Shown here: piece by piece, positions 46,423 to 54,544 of the stretch
Layout: every line of letters begins with the position of its first letter
Numbering within the stretch: the stretch's first letter is position 1
Assembly (NCBI RefSeq): GCF_900069005.2
Contig: NZ_LN831279.1
Location: 3,087,742-3,151,741, forward strand
Source of the DNA: Paenibacillus sp. GM2
GTDB lineage: Bacteria; Bacillota; Bacilli; Paenibacillales; Paenibacillaceae
DNA: 64,000 bases
Reading direction: 5' to 3'
Translations under genes and position numbers: made by a program
Notes under the pieces: model-generated
The model's input: the letters and a program-made list of their open reading frames with translations, nothing else
Databases searched by the model: none
Told to the model about the DNA's origin: nothing

Positions 46423-48735
46423 TTATAGTATGGGGTTCCTTGCAACTTGCAAATTAAGCTTTGTTCCTTCCGCAGAATTCGGCCCAACCCTGATTTCGAA
46501 CTCGCCTGGTTCTACGACAGGCTTCAAATCGCTCCCGATCAGCTGCAAATGCTCTGTGCCGATTGTAAATATAACCGTTTGAGTTTCTCCCGCCTTCAAC
46601 TGAATTTTGCGAAAACCTTTTAAAGATATTTCAACGGGAGTTACTGACGCGATCATGTCCGATACATATAATTGTACGACTTCCGCACCATCCCGATCTC
46701 CTGTATTCGTAATGTTCACGTATACATTAGCTTCTCCATCCGGAGCAATGATCGCAGGCTCTATGCGGGCATTACTGTAAGCAAAGTTGGTATAACTCAG
46801 CCCGAATCCAAAAGGATACCGCGGTTTAAGATCGGTTTCAAGGTAACGCTTTCCACGCGTTCTTCGCGCATTATAATGGATTGGAAGCTGACCCACCTCC
46901 TTTGGAATGGATATCGTTAAGCGGCCCGACGGATTGACATCTCCAAACAAAATATCCGCGACAGCATTGCCGCCTTCTTGACCTGGATACCAGGCCTCTA
47001 AAATTGCATCAGCATGCTCATCAATCCAGGGCTCTGCAACGGGTCGGCCATTGATATAAACAACCACGATCGGTTTGCCCAGCTTATGAATCTCCTGAAT
47101 TAGCTCCAGTTGGACTCCCATCAGCGTCAGCGTACTCCGATCAATGCCTTCGCCACATTCCATATCACTCCAGACGTTGGCGGTGACTACCGAAGCGCCG
47201 GTTCTTAAATCGATGGTACCCTCGCCAAAATCACGCGCACTTGATCCGCCAACCACCATCACCACAACTTCAGCAGCTGCAGCTGCTTCCAGAGCAAGCT
47301 GGAAACCCTCTCGGGAGTCGCCCTTAATCCGGCAACCGGGAGCATACAAGATACTATTGTTATCTTTTCCCACTCGTCGCGCGATTCCTTCCAGTACCGT
47401 GACTATATTTCCCGAAGGCTGAGGAGAGGTATAGTCGCCAAGCTGGTTGTAAGGGGCATTGGCATTGGGCCCGATCACAGCGATTGGGCCAACCTTGTCC
47501 GGGTTTAGAGGAAGCACGGACTTTTCATTTTTAAGCATAACGATTCCTTCAGCAGCGATCTGTCTGGCTAATGCGGTATGCTCTTGGCTGCCAATGACTT
47601 GACCTGCACGGATGGGATCAACATAGGGGCGATCAAACAATCCCAACCGAAACTTCGCCTCCAGCACTCTGGATACAGCCCGATCCAGCTCCTCTGTGGC
47701 GATCAAGCCCTTAGCCAAGGCATTGGCCAAATACTTATTAAACATCTCTCCGGACATTTCCATATCTATACCGGCCCGCAGGGACTGGGCAACGGCCTCC
47801 TCACCGCTTCCTGCGGTGTTATGTCCGTCTGCCAGCATGTTTATTGCCCCGCAATCTGTAATCACAAAGCCCTTGAAGCCCCAATCGTTACGGAGTACAT
47901 CATCCAGCAGGTAACGATGGCTGGTGCAGGGAACACCATCAATTTCATTGTAGGCGGTCATCACGGACCATGCCCCTGCTTCAACGGCCTTTTTAAACGG
48001 ATACAAATCGACTTCATGTAATTCGCGAAGCCCCATATGAACCGGAGCCCCGTTCCGCCCCCCTTCTGATGCGCCATAACCCGCAAAATGCTTGAGTGTC
48101 GCTATCAAGGTATCAGAGGAATCCAGCGTATCTCCCTGCAATCCTTCCATGGCAGCCACCGCAAGCTCGCCAATCAAATAAGGATCTTCTCCAAATGTCT
48201 CCTCTGTTCTTCCCCAACGAGGATCACGCACAACATCCAGTACGGGAGAGTAAGTGGCGGCTCCGCCCTGACTGCGAGTTTCCACAGCCACCGCCCTGCA
48301 CATTTCGCGATACAGATCTGTATTCCAGGTGCTGCCCACCGTTATAGGAACCGGAAAAACCGTTGCCCCAATGGCCATATGTCCATGGGAGCACTCTTCT
48401 CCGAATAAAATCGGAATTCCAAGCCGCGTATTCTCAATAACATAACGTTGAATTGCATTTACTGCTGCGGCCCCTTCTGCAGGCGACAGTCCTGTCTCCA
48501 GCGTTACTTCTGTCCAGGGATCCGCCCGCAGCGATCCATATAAAGAGCCTATCCCGCCATGCCGAAGCTGCTGCTTGAATGGTTCTGTAATCTGGACCGT
48601 GCCATCCCCATTTCTTTGGTAGGCCTTCCAACCATACATTTGCAGCAGCTGTCCTATCTTTTCCTGTTCCGTCATACGTCCCAGAAGATCAGATATCCGC
48701 TGATCTATTGGCAATGCGGCATTTTTGTAATCCAT
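46423..48735 (-). CDS. GH3 beta-glycosidase of the N-glycan regulon
   Basis: 770-aa family 3 glycosidase, beta-glucosidase/xylosidase-like. Seen: DVVRDPRWGRTEETFGEDPYL, ATLKHFAGYGASEGGRNGAPVHM, the nucleophile in GFVITDCGAINML (TDC rather than the commoner SDW), a second alpha/beta domain, RYPFGFGLSYTNFAYSN and a C-terminal FnIII-like domain. It has no signal peptide. It lacks the KH(F/I)PGHG-type motif of bacterial beta-hexosaminidases, so it is not an obvious GlcNAcase. It is first gene of the operon with GH38; the ATG has a GGGAGAGA site and shared module C lies about 100 bp upstream. Confidence 0.9.
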   Translation of the reverse strand: MDYKNAALPIDQRISDLLGRMTEQEKIGQLLQMYGWKAYQRNGDGTVQITEPFKQQLRHGGIGSLYGSLRADPWTEVTLETGLSPAEGAAAVNAIQRYVIENTRLGIPILFGEECSHGHMAIGATVFPVPITVGSTWNTDLYREMCRAVAVETRSQGGAATYSPVLDVVRDPRWGRTEETFGEDPYLIGELAVAAMEGLQGDTLDSSDTLIATLKHFAGYGASEGGRNGAPVHMGLRELHEVDLYPFKKAVEAGAWSVMTAYNEIDGVPCTSHRYLLDDVLRNDWGFKGFVITDCGAINMLADGHNTAGSGEEAVAQSLRAGIDMEMSGEMFNKYLANALAKGLIATEELDRAVSRVLEAKFRLGLFDRPYVDPIRAGQVIGSQEHTALARQIAAEGIVMLKNEKSVLPLNPDKVGPIAVIGPNANAPYNQLGDYTSPQPSGNIVTVLEGIARRVGKDNNSILYAPGCRIKGDSREGFQLALEAAAAAEVVVMVVGGSSARDFGEGTIDLRTGASVVTANVWSDMECGEGIDRSTLTLMGVQLELIQEIHKLGKPIVVVYINGRPVAEPWIDEHADAILEAWYPGQEGGNAVADILFGDVNPSGRLTISIPKEVGQLPIHYNARRTRGKRYLETDLKPRYPFGFGLSYTNFAYSNARIEPAIIAPDGEANVYVNITNTGDRDGAEVVQLYVSDMIASVTPVEISLKGFRKIQLKAGETQTVIFTIGTEHLQLIGSDLKPVVEPGEFEIRVGPNSAEGTKLNLQVARNPIL

Positions 48736-48838
48736 ACTGTTCTCTCTCCCTTAGGTCCATTGTAATAAAATAAAACCTATTCCAGTCCATTCAAAATTGT
48801 TGTTTTTGTATTAATTGCGCAAACTCATCTCATAATTA

Positions 48839-48914
48839 ATCGTAAGGAAACCGTTTCCATCTTTCTAGACAATAAACGTTAGACCGCAGTCCAGAAACGT
48901 TAGATGTCCTTGAT
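48839..48914 (-). promoter_or_regulatory. Shared regulon promoter module, copy C (GH3-GH38 operon)
   Basis: Forward-strand elements: a poor -10 (minus strand TACGAT, 48839-48844); GGAAACCGTTTCCA (48846-48859, containing a perfect palindrome and matching cre); AAACGTTAGA (48874-48883); CCGCAGTCCAG; AAACGTTAGA (48895-48904); CTTGAT (48909-48914). The repeat period is 21 bp, and the central CAGTC and distal CTTGAT positions match copies A and B. Confidence 0.8.
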
Positions 48915-49020
48915 CGCAAATGGGGATAGCTCCTAAGATTACCGCGTGGAAATACAAAATAAAGTGTTCATCTTATCATGATTATCAAGTGACTTGAGAG
49001 ACTATCAATAACGGTGCGGT

Positions 49021-49063
49021 AAAACACAAAACCACCGGAGATATCCCGGTGGTTTTGTGTTTT
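49021..49063. terminator. Bidirectional terminator after the CAP-SLH gene
   Basis: A near-perfect palindrome: AAAACACAAAACCACCGG and its complement flank a short loop, ending in TTTTGTGTTTT on the minus strand. It is 25-65 bp past the CAP-SLH stop. The rest of the 351-bp gap to the GH3 start holds promoter module C and nothing else evident. Confidence 0.85.
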
Positions 49064-49086
49064 GTATTTCACAGCAGGCCCGCCTC

Positions 49087-50763
49087 TTATTTGTCCAGTA
49101 ATTTGGCTATCATGACATAGGCCTGCTCCTTGGTCAAATTTTCCTGCGGACGGAATTGATTATTGCCCATCCCTTGAATCAATCCAAGATGATAAGCATC
49201 ATAGGCGTTATCCTTCGCCCAAGCGGCGATATTCGAATCATCAGCAAAAGTAAAGTTTGGCCCCGCCGATGCGGCTATGTCACCGCCAAGCTGCTTGTAG
49301 AGATTCATCAGCACGACGACCGCTTCCTGACGGGTCAGCTTCTTATCGGGAGAGAATTGTCCTGCCGCAGTCCCCTTGATCAGCCCAAGCTTCGCCGCAT
49401 GAGAGATTTTGGCTTGATCAATGTCACTGAACGGACTGTCTATCCCCTGCATTTTATAACCTGATTTATATTTATACAGATTAAAGGCGATATAGGTAAA
49501 CTCCTTGCGGCTGATTTGGCTTGCATGATTGCTGCCTTCAAGACCATCCAACAGTGAATATTCGCTAAGCTTCAGATAATCCTCCTTAGCCCAAGGGCTG
49601 ATCTGAACCAAATTCTCTGTTGGGCTGGTTGGCTGCTCTATCAGTGGTTCGGTTCCCGATTTGGCCTTGAAGAACTGAGTATCATACGAGAGCGAGAGAG
49701 GCTGCCCGCTTCCCTTGCCGTAAAGTCCTGTCACTTCAACATGGAACTGATCCTCCGCCTGGTATTCCATTGGTAAATCCGGACGGAAAATAATGCAGTA
49801 AGGAATCCCGTAGCCACCTTTATCCACGGTAAAATACTTGCCGACTTTATCCTGGTCCTCCGCACTGAAACTCCATACCTTGCCATCGGATTGGCGGGTC
49901 ATTTTAACGGTGACACTGCTTGTTTTTGTATTATCATAAATATCCGGATTCAGCGAGATCGACCACGGGTCCTTCTCATGCCATACTTCAAGCGGGAACT
50001 GTCCTGCCGCTGGCCAAGCGATATATTCATAAGCGACTTCTGCTGCTGGCCGAGACTTATCGAAGGAATACATATTGGAATATGCTACTTCGTATGTTTC
50101 CGACTGTCCTAACGCAGCGCCAAACATCGTCTTCTTCATACTCGGATTGAGTATCCAGCGTCGATGCCCAACCCGATCGATATTGCCTGTGCTTGAATCG
50201 GACATATATAGATCCACCACGGCTTCCATGAAATTATCCGCCCCATAAGCGATGTTGCTGCTCTTGGCTCCGTTGGCTCCAAGGCTGTACAGAATCGCGC
50301 TCATTCCTTGAGGTTGTGCTGGATAATGATTTAATTCCCCATGTATAGCATTGAGCAATGCGGCTGCCTGCTGCTGATCGCCGAGCGTAAGATCCGCTTC
50401 GATGTCATCCGGAAGACCAGCCAAATAACGAACCCAGTTTACTGCCTTAACGCCTTCCAATATGTATGCTTCCCGCAGCTTCCCCGGGGAATAAGGAGAA
50501 TTTATGCTGGGCTTCTCTTCATAAGCTTCTTCCCATAGGTAATCTTCATCAGTCCGTACGGACACATATTCCTTCATCTTCTGCACAATCTCCGCACGCG
50601 TATGCTGCTGCACATGTTCATTAACATCATGCTTGGCATAAGCGGCGTTTGCAGACAGCATCGTGGTCATAATTACAGCGGCAGCTACGGCAAACGTCAC
50701 GATGCCCCTTGTTCCCTTGAGCGGCTTCGCCCACTGCTGCCTGGATGTACTCCTCTTGTTCAT
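49087..50763 (-). CDS. Secreted CAP-domain protein with SLH motifs
   Basis: 558-aa exported protein. The signal peptide has a long basic n-region and hydrophobic core (about 22-42, ending near AYA). A CAP/SCP-like domain follows (about 85-220; ILEGVKAVNWVRYLAGLPDDIEADLTLGDQQQAAALL; IDRVGHRRWILNP, with the conserved His and Arg-rich strand), then a beta-rich region, and three SLH motifs (from about 390) for S-layer-like wall attachment. CAP proteins of this type in bacteria are of unknown activity. It is monocistronic and lacks the regulon module found before its neighbours. Confidence 0.85.
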   Translation of the reverse strand: MNKRSTSRQQWAKPLKGTRGIVTFAVAAAVIMTTMLSANAAYAKHDVNEHVQQHTRAEIVQKMKEYVSVRTDEDYLWEEAYEEKPSINSPYSPGKLREAYILEGVKAVNWVRYLAGLPDDIEADLTLGDQQQAAALLNAIHGELNHYPAQPQGMSAILYSLGANGAKSSNIAYGADNFMEAVVDLYMSDSSTGNIDRVGHRRWILNPSMKKTMFGAALGQSETYEVAYSNMYSFDKSRPAAEVAYEYIAWPAAGQFPLEVWHEKDPWSISLNPDIYDNTKTSSVTVKMTRQSDGKVWSFSAEDQDKVGKYFTVDKGGYGIPYCIIFRPDLPMEYQAEDQFHVEVTGLYGKGSGQPLSLSYDTQFFKAKSGTEPLIEQPTSPTENLVQISPWAKEDYLKLSEYSLLDGLEGSNHASQISRKEFTYIAFNLYKYKSGYKMQGIDSPFSDIDQAKISHAAKLGLIKGTAAGQFSPDKKLTRQEAVVVLMNLYKQLGGDIAASAGPNFTFADDSNIAAWAKDNAYDAYHLGLIQGMGNNQFRPQENLTKEQAYVMIAKLLDK

Positions 50764-50839
50764 TTCTCTAACCTCTCTCCCTGATGGAAATCATATTTCT
50801 TTCTTCTTTATGTCGGTTGGAATGAACATATTTTGAAGT

Positions 50840-50887
50840 AAAAAAGGCATAGTCCCCTTCTCAATGGCGAGAATTGGGACTATGCCT
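50840..50887 (-). terminator. Terminator after tyrS
   Basis: AGGCATAGTCCC and GGGGACTATGCCT form a stem of about 12 bp with an 18-nt loop, followed by six T residues on the minus strand, about 25 bp after the tyrS stop. Confidence 0.9.
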
Positions 50888-50911
50888 CTATTAAAATGAC
50901 GGTGAATAAGT

Positions 50912-52177
50912 CTACGCCAGCTTCACTAAATGATACTTCTTCTTCCCTTTACGGATAATGATGAAGCGGCCTTCAATAGCTTGATCTGCGCTAACTTCAA
51001 ACTCAAGCTCGCCGATGCGGTCTCCGTTCAGGGTAATAGCACCGCTCGTAATATCCTCACGCGCTTGGCGCTTGGAGGGCTCGATACCAACATCCACAAG
51101 CCAATCGACGATATTTTTGGATTCCTTGGCTGCTTCAAAGGTTGGCATTTCCTTGAAGCCTTGTTCGATCTCATCCGCCGTCAGCGATTTAATATCTCCG
51201 CTGAACAGCGCCGCTGTGATCCGTTGAGCTTGAGCCAGCATTTCCTCGCCATGCACAAATCTTGTCATCTCTTCCGCAAGCGTAATTTGAGCCTCGCGTT
51301 TATGCGGCTCGGTTTGTACCTTCCCGGCCAGACTCTCAATCGTCTCCCTGTCCAGGAAAGTGAAGTACTTCAGGTATTTCACTACGTCGCGGTCATCGGT
51401 ATTTGCCCAGAACTGGTAGAATTCGTACGGCGTCGTCTTCTTCGGATCGAGCCAGATCGCGCCGCCGGCCGTCTTGCCGAACTTCGTGCCGTCAGCCTTC
51501 AGCATTAGCGGGATCGTCAAGCCGAATGCTTTTGCCTCAGAACCTTCTTTTTTGCGAATCAGGTCCAAACCACTAGTGATATTTCCCCATTGATCGGAGC
51601 CACCGATTTGCAGCTGCACGTCTTCATTCTGGTAGAGGTGCAGGAAGTCCATGGACTGCAAAATTTGATAGGAGAACTCGGTGAAGGAGATCCCGCTCTC
51701 CAGGCGGCTGGCTACGATATCCTTGGCAAGCATCGTATTGATGCTGAAGTTCTTCCCGAAGTCACGCAGGAAATCAATGACGTTCAAATCATGCGTCCAA
51801 TCGTAGTTATTGACCATGCGCAGTTGGTTGTCCCCATCCGTCAGGAACAGTTTCTTCATTTGCGCGGTTAATGATTCTACATTCGCCTGCACCTGCTCCA
51901 TCGTCTGCAGAGTCCGCTCCGTCTGGCGTCCGCTTGGATCGCCGATCGTTCCTGTCGCTCCACCGATCAGAATAACCGGGTTATGGCCTGCCAATTGAAA
52001 TCTTTTTAACATCATAAAAGGAATCAAATGCCCGATATGCATACTGTCTCCAGTCGGGTCAACCCCGCAGTACAAGGAGATCGCCTTCTCTTCAGTCAGC
52101 TTGCGAAGCCCTTCCGCATCCGTCTGTTGATTAATCGCATCGCGCCATTGTAGTTCATCAATAATGTTCATGTTCAT
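50912..52177 (-). CDS. tyrS: Tyrosyl-tRNA synthetase
   Basis: 421-aa class I synthetase that charges tRNA-Tyr. The HIGH motif is seen in DSMHIGHLIPFMMLKRF, Tyr/ATP-site segments in YQILQSMDFLHLYQNEDVQLQIGGSDQWGN, the KMSKS-type loop as KFGKT, and a C-terminal S4-like RNA-binding domain (SKRQAREDITSGAITLNGDRI). Length is normal for bacterial TyrRS. It is expressed from a consensus SigA promoter (52510-52538) through a tyrosine T-box leader. Confidence 0.97.
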   Translation of the reverse strand: MNMNIIDELQWRDAINQQTDAEGLRKLTEEKAISLYCGVDPTGDSMHIGHLIPFMMLKRFQLAGHNPVILIGGATGTIGDPSGRQTERTLQTMEQVQANVESLTAQMKKLFLTDGDNQLRMVNNYDWTHDLNVIDFLRDFGKNFSINTMLAKDIVASRLESGISFTEFSYQILQSMDFLHLYQNEDVQLQIGGSDQWGNITSGLDLIRKKEGSEAKAFGLTIPLMLKADGTKFGKTAGGAIWLDPKKTTPYEFYQFWANTDDRDVVKYLKYFTFLDRETIESLAGKVQTEPHKREAQITLAEEMTRFVHGEEMLAQAQRITAALFSGDIKSLTADEIEQGFKEMPTFEAAKESKNIVDWLVDVGIEPSKRQAREDITSGAITLNGDRIGELEFEVSADQAIEGRFIIIRKGKKKYHLVKLA

Positions 52178-52240
52178 GTTCCGCCTCTCCTATTAACTCT
52201 TATTCTATGAAGCTAGATATACGCAACCTCAGCACCAACT

Positions 52241-52500
52241 AAAAAATCGCCCCCAGTCTGCACCAGCAGATCCAGGGACGATTGAATAACCGTGTTACCA
52301 CCCAATTTGTATGAGAGCCTATAACCTCATCATACCACTCACAGCTATGTATCGTTAGCTATTCCGCTTGGCATTACCCAAGATACTCCAGAGTGTAATT
52401 CGCCGGTTAAACAGTATGCTGCCAGGTTCCATCAACCCCTGGCTTTCTGAGAACAGTGACTGCCGCTACTTCGCTCTTTCCACGTATATCAAATATAGAT
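52241..52500 (-). promoter_or_regulatory. Tyrosine T-box riboswitch in the tyrS leader
   Basis: On the minus strand the leader contains a Stem I with the GGTTGATGGAACC apical region, a specifier loop reading TAC (52395-52397, a Tyr codon) followed by the usual ACTCTGGAG, the T-box core TGGGTGGTAACACGG (52290-52304), and a terminator AATCGTCCC...GGGGGCGATTTTTT (52241-52283). Uncharged tRNA-Tyr pairing with the specifier and T-box would favour the antiterminator and tyrS expression. Confidence 0.93.
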
Positions 52501-52509
52501 TTATGAAAA

Positions 52510-52538
52510 ATTATATTGAATTCAGCGAAAGTTGTCAA
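52510..52538 (-). promoter_or_regulatory. Consensus SigA promoter of tyrS
   Basis: On the minus strand a perfect -35 TTGACA (52533-52538) and a perfect -10 TATAAT (52510-52515) are separated by exactly 17 bp. Transcription would start about 52503, at the beginning of the T-box leader. A degenerate copy of the same element lies at 53121-53149. Confidence 0.92.
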
Positions 52539-52657
52539 ATTATCCCCCTTTTAATATTATCCATTCAAAAACCTGTTGATAAAAAGAGGGGCAGGAAGAA
52601 AAATATAGAATTTTGTATTATATTAGTAAAAAAAGGGATGAAAGGAGTCCGGATTTG

Positions 52658-53089
52658 ATGCTCAATCGAACCCAAAGGAACTTTAGAGCACAAATGATGA
52701 ACATACAGAGAGAAGAAAATAAGAAGAAAACTATGTTCTACAGTTACATAGAAGACAAGCATATAACCGGTTATTACGGAGACGCAACCGAAACGGAAAT
52801 ATCTCAGAAACCAGGAATAGCCTTTAGAGTAGTTCGATTTTTTTTGTTTTTGGTCTTTTTAGCAGAGGTGCTTTTTACGTTCCTCGCAATAGCTGTCGTG
52901 GAAGAAATAAAACTTGAAATAGGGTTCACATGCTCTACTATCATATTGTTTACTCTTTTTATTTTTAGTTTAATCTCCCCAAGACTTGTATTTATGAACT
53001 CGCGTTTTGTTTCGTCTATGTTATTTGGCTTTTTAACTCTCGTTTTTTTCGTTTTTACGTTGCTTATGGCGATTCTGTATCAACCTTAA
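52658..53089 (+). CDS. Hypothetical small three-helix membrane protein
   Basis: 143-aa protein of no recognised family. A basic, polar N-terminus (Arg/Lys/Asn-rich, about 45 residues) precedes three hydrophobic segments (roughly FRVVRFFLFLVFLAEVLF, then IGFTCSTIILFTLFIFSL, then FVSSMLFGFLTLVFF). The ATG at 52658 has AAAGGAG ten bases upstream; the frame is open to 52613. It is AT-rich compared with its neighbours and is the only plus-strand gene between tyrS and the AraC gene. It sits between the tyrS promoter and a decayed copy of that promoter, suggesting an inserted segment. Function unknown. Confidence 0.6.
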   Translation: MLNRTQRNFRAQMMNIQREENKKKTMFYSYIEDKHITGYYGDATETEISQKPGIAFRVVRFFLFLVFLAEVLFTFLAIAVVEEIKLEIGFTCSTIILFTLFIFSLISPRLVFMNSRFVSSMLFGFLTLVFFVFTLLMAILYQP

Positions 53090-53100
53090 CCGCATAAACT

Positions 53101-53123
53101 AAGGCTCCTTGGAAGGGAGCCTT
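53101..53123 (+). terminator. Hairpin after the small membrane-protein gene
   Basis: AAGGCTCC and GGGAGCCTT form an 8-bp stem with a 6-nt loop, 11 bp after the stop. It has a weak T-tract on either strand, so the terminator call is tentative; it may serve both converging genes. Confidence 0.5.
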
Positions 53124-53149
53124 GTATTGAGTTCAGCGAAAGTTTTCAA
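53121..53149 (-). promoter_or_regulatory. Degenerate copy of the tyrS promoter
   Basis: TTGAAA (53144-53149) and TACAAG (53121-53126) on the minus strand, with a 17-bp spacer ACTTTCGCTGAACTCAA that differs from the tyrS promoter spacer at one position. The 29-bp segments at 52512-52540 and 53123-53151 match at about 25 positions. The -35 overlaps the AraC stop codon. Whether it still works is unknown; it could give antisense RNA across the small membrane-protein gene. Confidence 0.6.
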
Positions 53150-54393
53150 AATTCATGGGAAGGCTGTTCCGCATTCCTGTACTGCTTAGGAGTCATGCCG
53201 GTAAATTTTTTGAACACTTTAATAAAATAGCTCTGGTCATGAAAATTAAGCCAGGCGCAAATATCCGATATCGGATATGGGGTAAGCGTCAACAGCTTCA
53301 TCGCTTCATGGATTCTCTCTTGTTGAATGTATTCACTTAGCGGGATGCCTACCTTTTTCTTGAACAAACTGGATAAATAGTTCGGACTTAGGAAGCTTAG
53401 CCCGGACAACTGCTCCAGCGTAATATCTTCATAAAGATGATCACTGATATAGTGCTGACAGGCCTGTATTGGGGCAGAGTATCGCTGCTCGTTCAGATTT
53501 GCTACACGATGGGTGAATTCGGTCACGGCCTCTTCCATAACAGCATTTATCCCCGAAATCTGCTCCTCTTCCTCCAACTGCTGAATGTAGAAATCATTTA
53601 ACGTTAACGCGGTCTCCTCATTGAGGCCTCCTTCAATCGCTGCCCGGCAGATTAAAGCTATGCCAATAATCATAATATTCTTTTCACTTCTAAGCTGGCT
53701 TCGCCTCGATAACGTACCTAACTCCTTTTCACCAATAATCGTGGAATGGGATAAATCTCTGATTTTATCAAGCCTTCCCCTCCTGACATAATCAAGCAGC
53801 ACTCTCTCGTAATACAGGTTGGAATGAAAGATCAGGTTTCTTCTCCCGCTTGAAATTTCAAGATCGGGCTCCGTTTTAGGCTCCATCTCGGGAATGACGT
53901 CGTGGCTCATCTTAACGACAAAGGAGGGCTGCAGTTGTACCTGATAGAGCATATAGTATGCCAGCAGGCTAATGGAGAGCAAATGTTCATATCCTACGGC
54001 CGGGAATGATTGATAGAACTCGATTAGAAGTCGGATATTAGTGAATCCCTGCTGCGAAAGCTCATTGATGATGTCCACATTCGTACTGTCCAGCTCACTT
54101 TTTAGGCAGGGACCCACCACGATTTTTGCCGCTGCCTGCGCTTGATTCTCCAGGTTAATGTAGAAGAACTGCAAATAACTTAGCGTGAAAAAAATCGGAC
54201 AGTCGCTCTGTTGCTGGGACAAGCAGCCCTTAATTCGGTCTTTCAGCGGTAAATAATACGGACTTCTTTGCATGTTGCCCGCCACATATTCGGCTTTGAA
54301 TTCCCCTTCACTGACATAAAAGACTGATAGCCCATGGGCTTGATGAAGATGCTGACAAATATAGTTAACTTCTTCGCATGAGAGCGGCTGCAT
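53146..54393 (-). CDS. AraC-family transcriptional regulator
   Basis: 415-aa regulator with a long N-terminal region (about 300 residues, no cupin pattern; it includes GCLSQQQSDCPIFF and a Leu-rich segment) of unrecognised type and a C-terminal AraC double HTH (SFLSPNYLSSLFKKKVGIPLSEYIQQE; WLNFHDQSYFIKVFKKFTGMTPKQYR). The start at 54393 has AAGGAG six bases upstream; the frame continues 14 codons further. It is divergent from an SDR dehydrogenase. A Fur-box-like palindrome lies just upstream of the ribosome site, so iron may control it. Confidence 0.88.
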   Translation of the reverse strand: MQPLSCEEVNYICQHLHQAHGLSVFYVSEGEFKAEYVAGNMQRSPYYLPLKDRIKGCLSQQQSDCPIFFTLSYLQFFYINLENQAQAAAKIVVGPCLKSELDSTNVDIINELSQQGFTNIRLLIEFYQSFPAVGYEHLLSISLLAYYMLYQVQLQPSFVVKMSHDVIPEMEPKTEPDLEISSGRRNLIFHSNLYYERVLLDYVRRGRLDKIRDLSHSTIIGEKELGTLSRRSQLRSEKNIMIIGIALICRAAIEGGLNEETALTLNDFYIQQLEEEEQISGINAVMEEAVTEFTHRVANLNEQRYSAPIQACQHYISDHLYEDITLEQLSGLSFLSPNYLSSLFKKKVGIPLSEYIQQERIHEAMKLLTLTPYPISDICAWLNFHDQSYFIKVFKKFTGMTPKQYRNAEQPSHEF

Positions 54394-54407
54394 AGGTTTC
54401 TCCTTGA

Positions 54408-54422
54408 TGATAATGATTATTA
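54408..54422. promoter_or_regulatory. Fur-box-like palindrome
   Basis: TGATAATGATTATTA matches the 7-1-7 Fur consensus TGATAATNATTATCA at all defined positions but one. It lies directly upstream of the AraC gene's ribosome site, in the 150-bp AT-rich divergent region shared with the SDR gene. Confidence 0.5.
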
Positions 54423-54544
54423 AAGGATAGTCCATTTAATGTGAAAATAATACTATTAATCGTAGAAAAACACAATAATTATAGTTAAATAATAAATATA
54501 ATTAAATTGAATTAAATTCATTCTAATTTTAGGAGGAATCAAGG

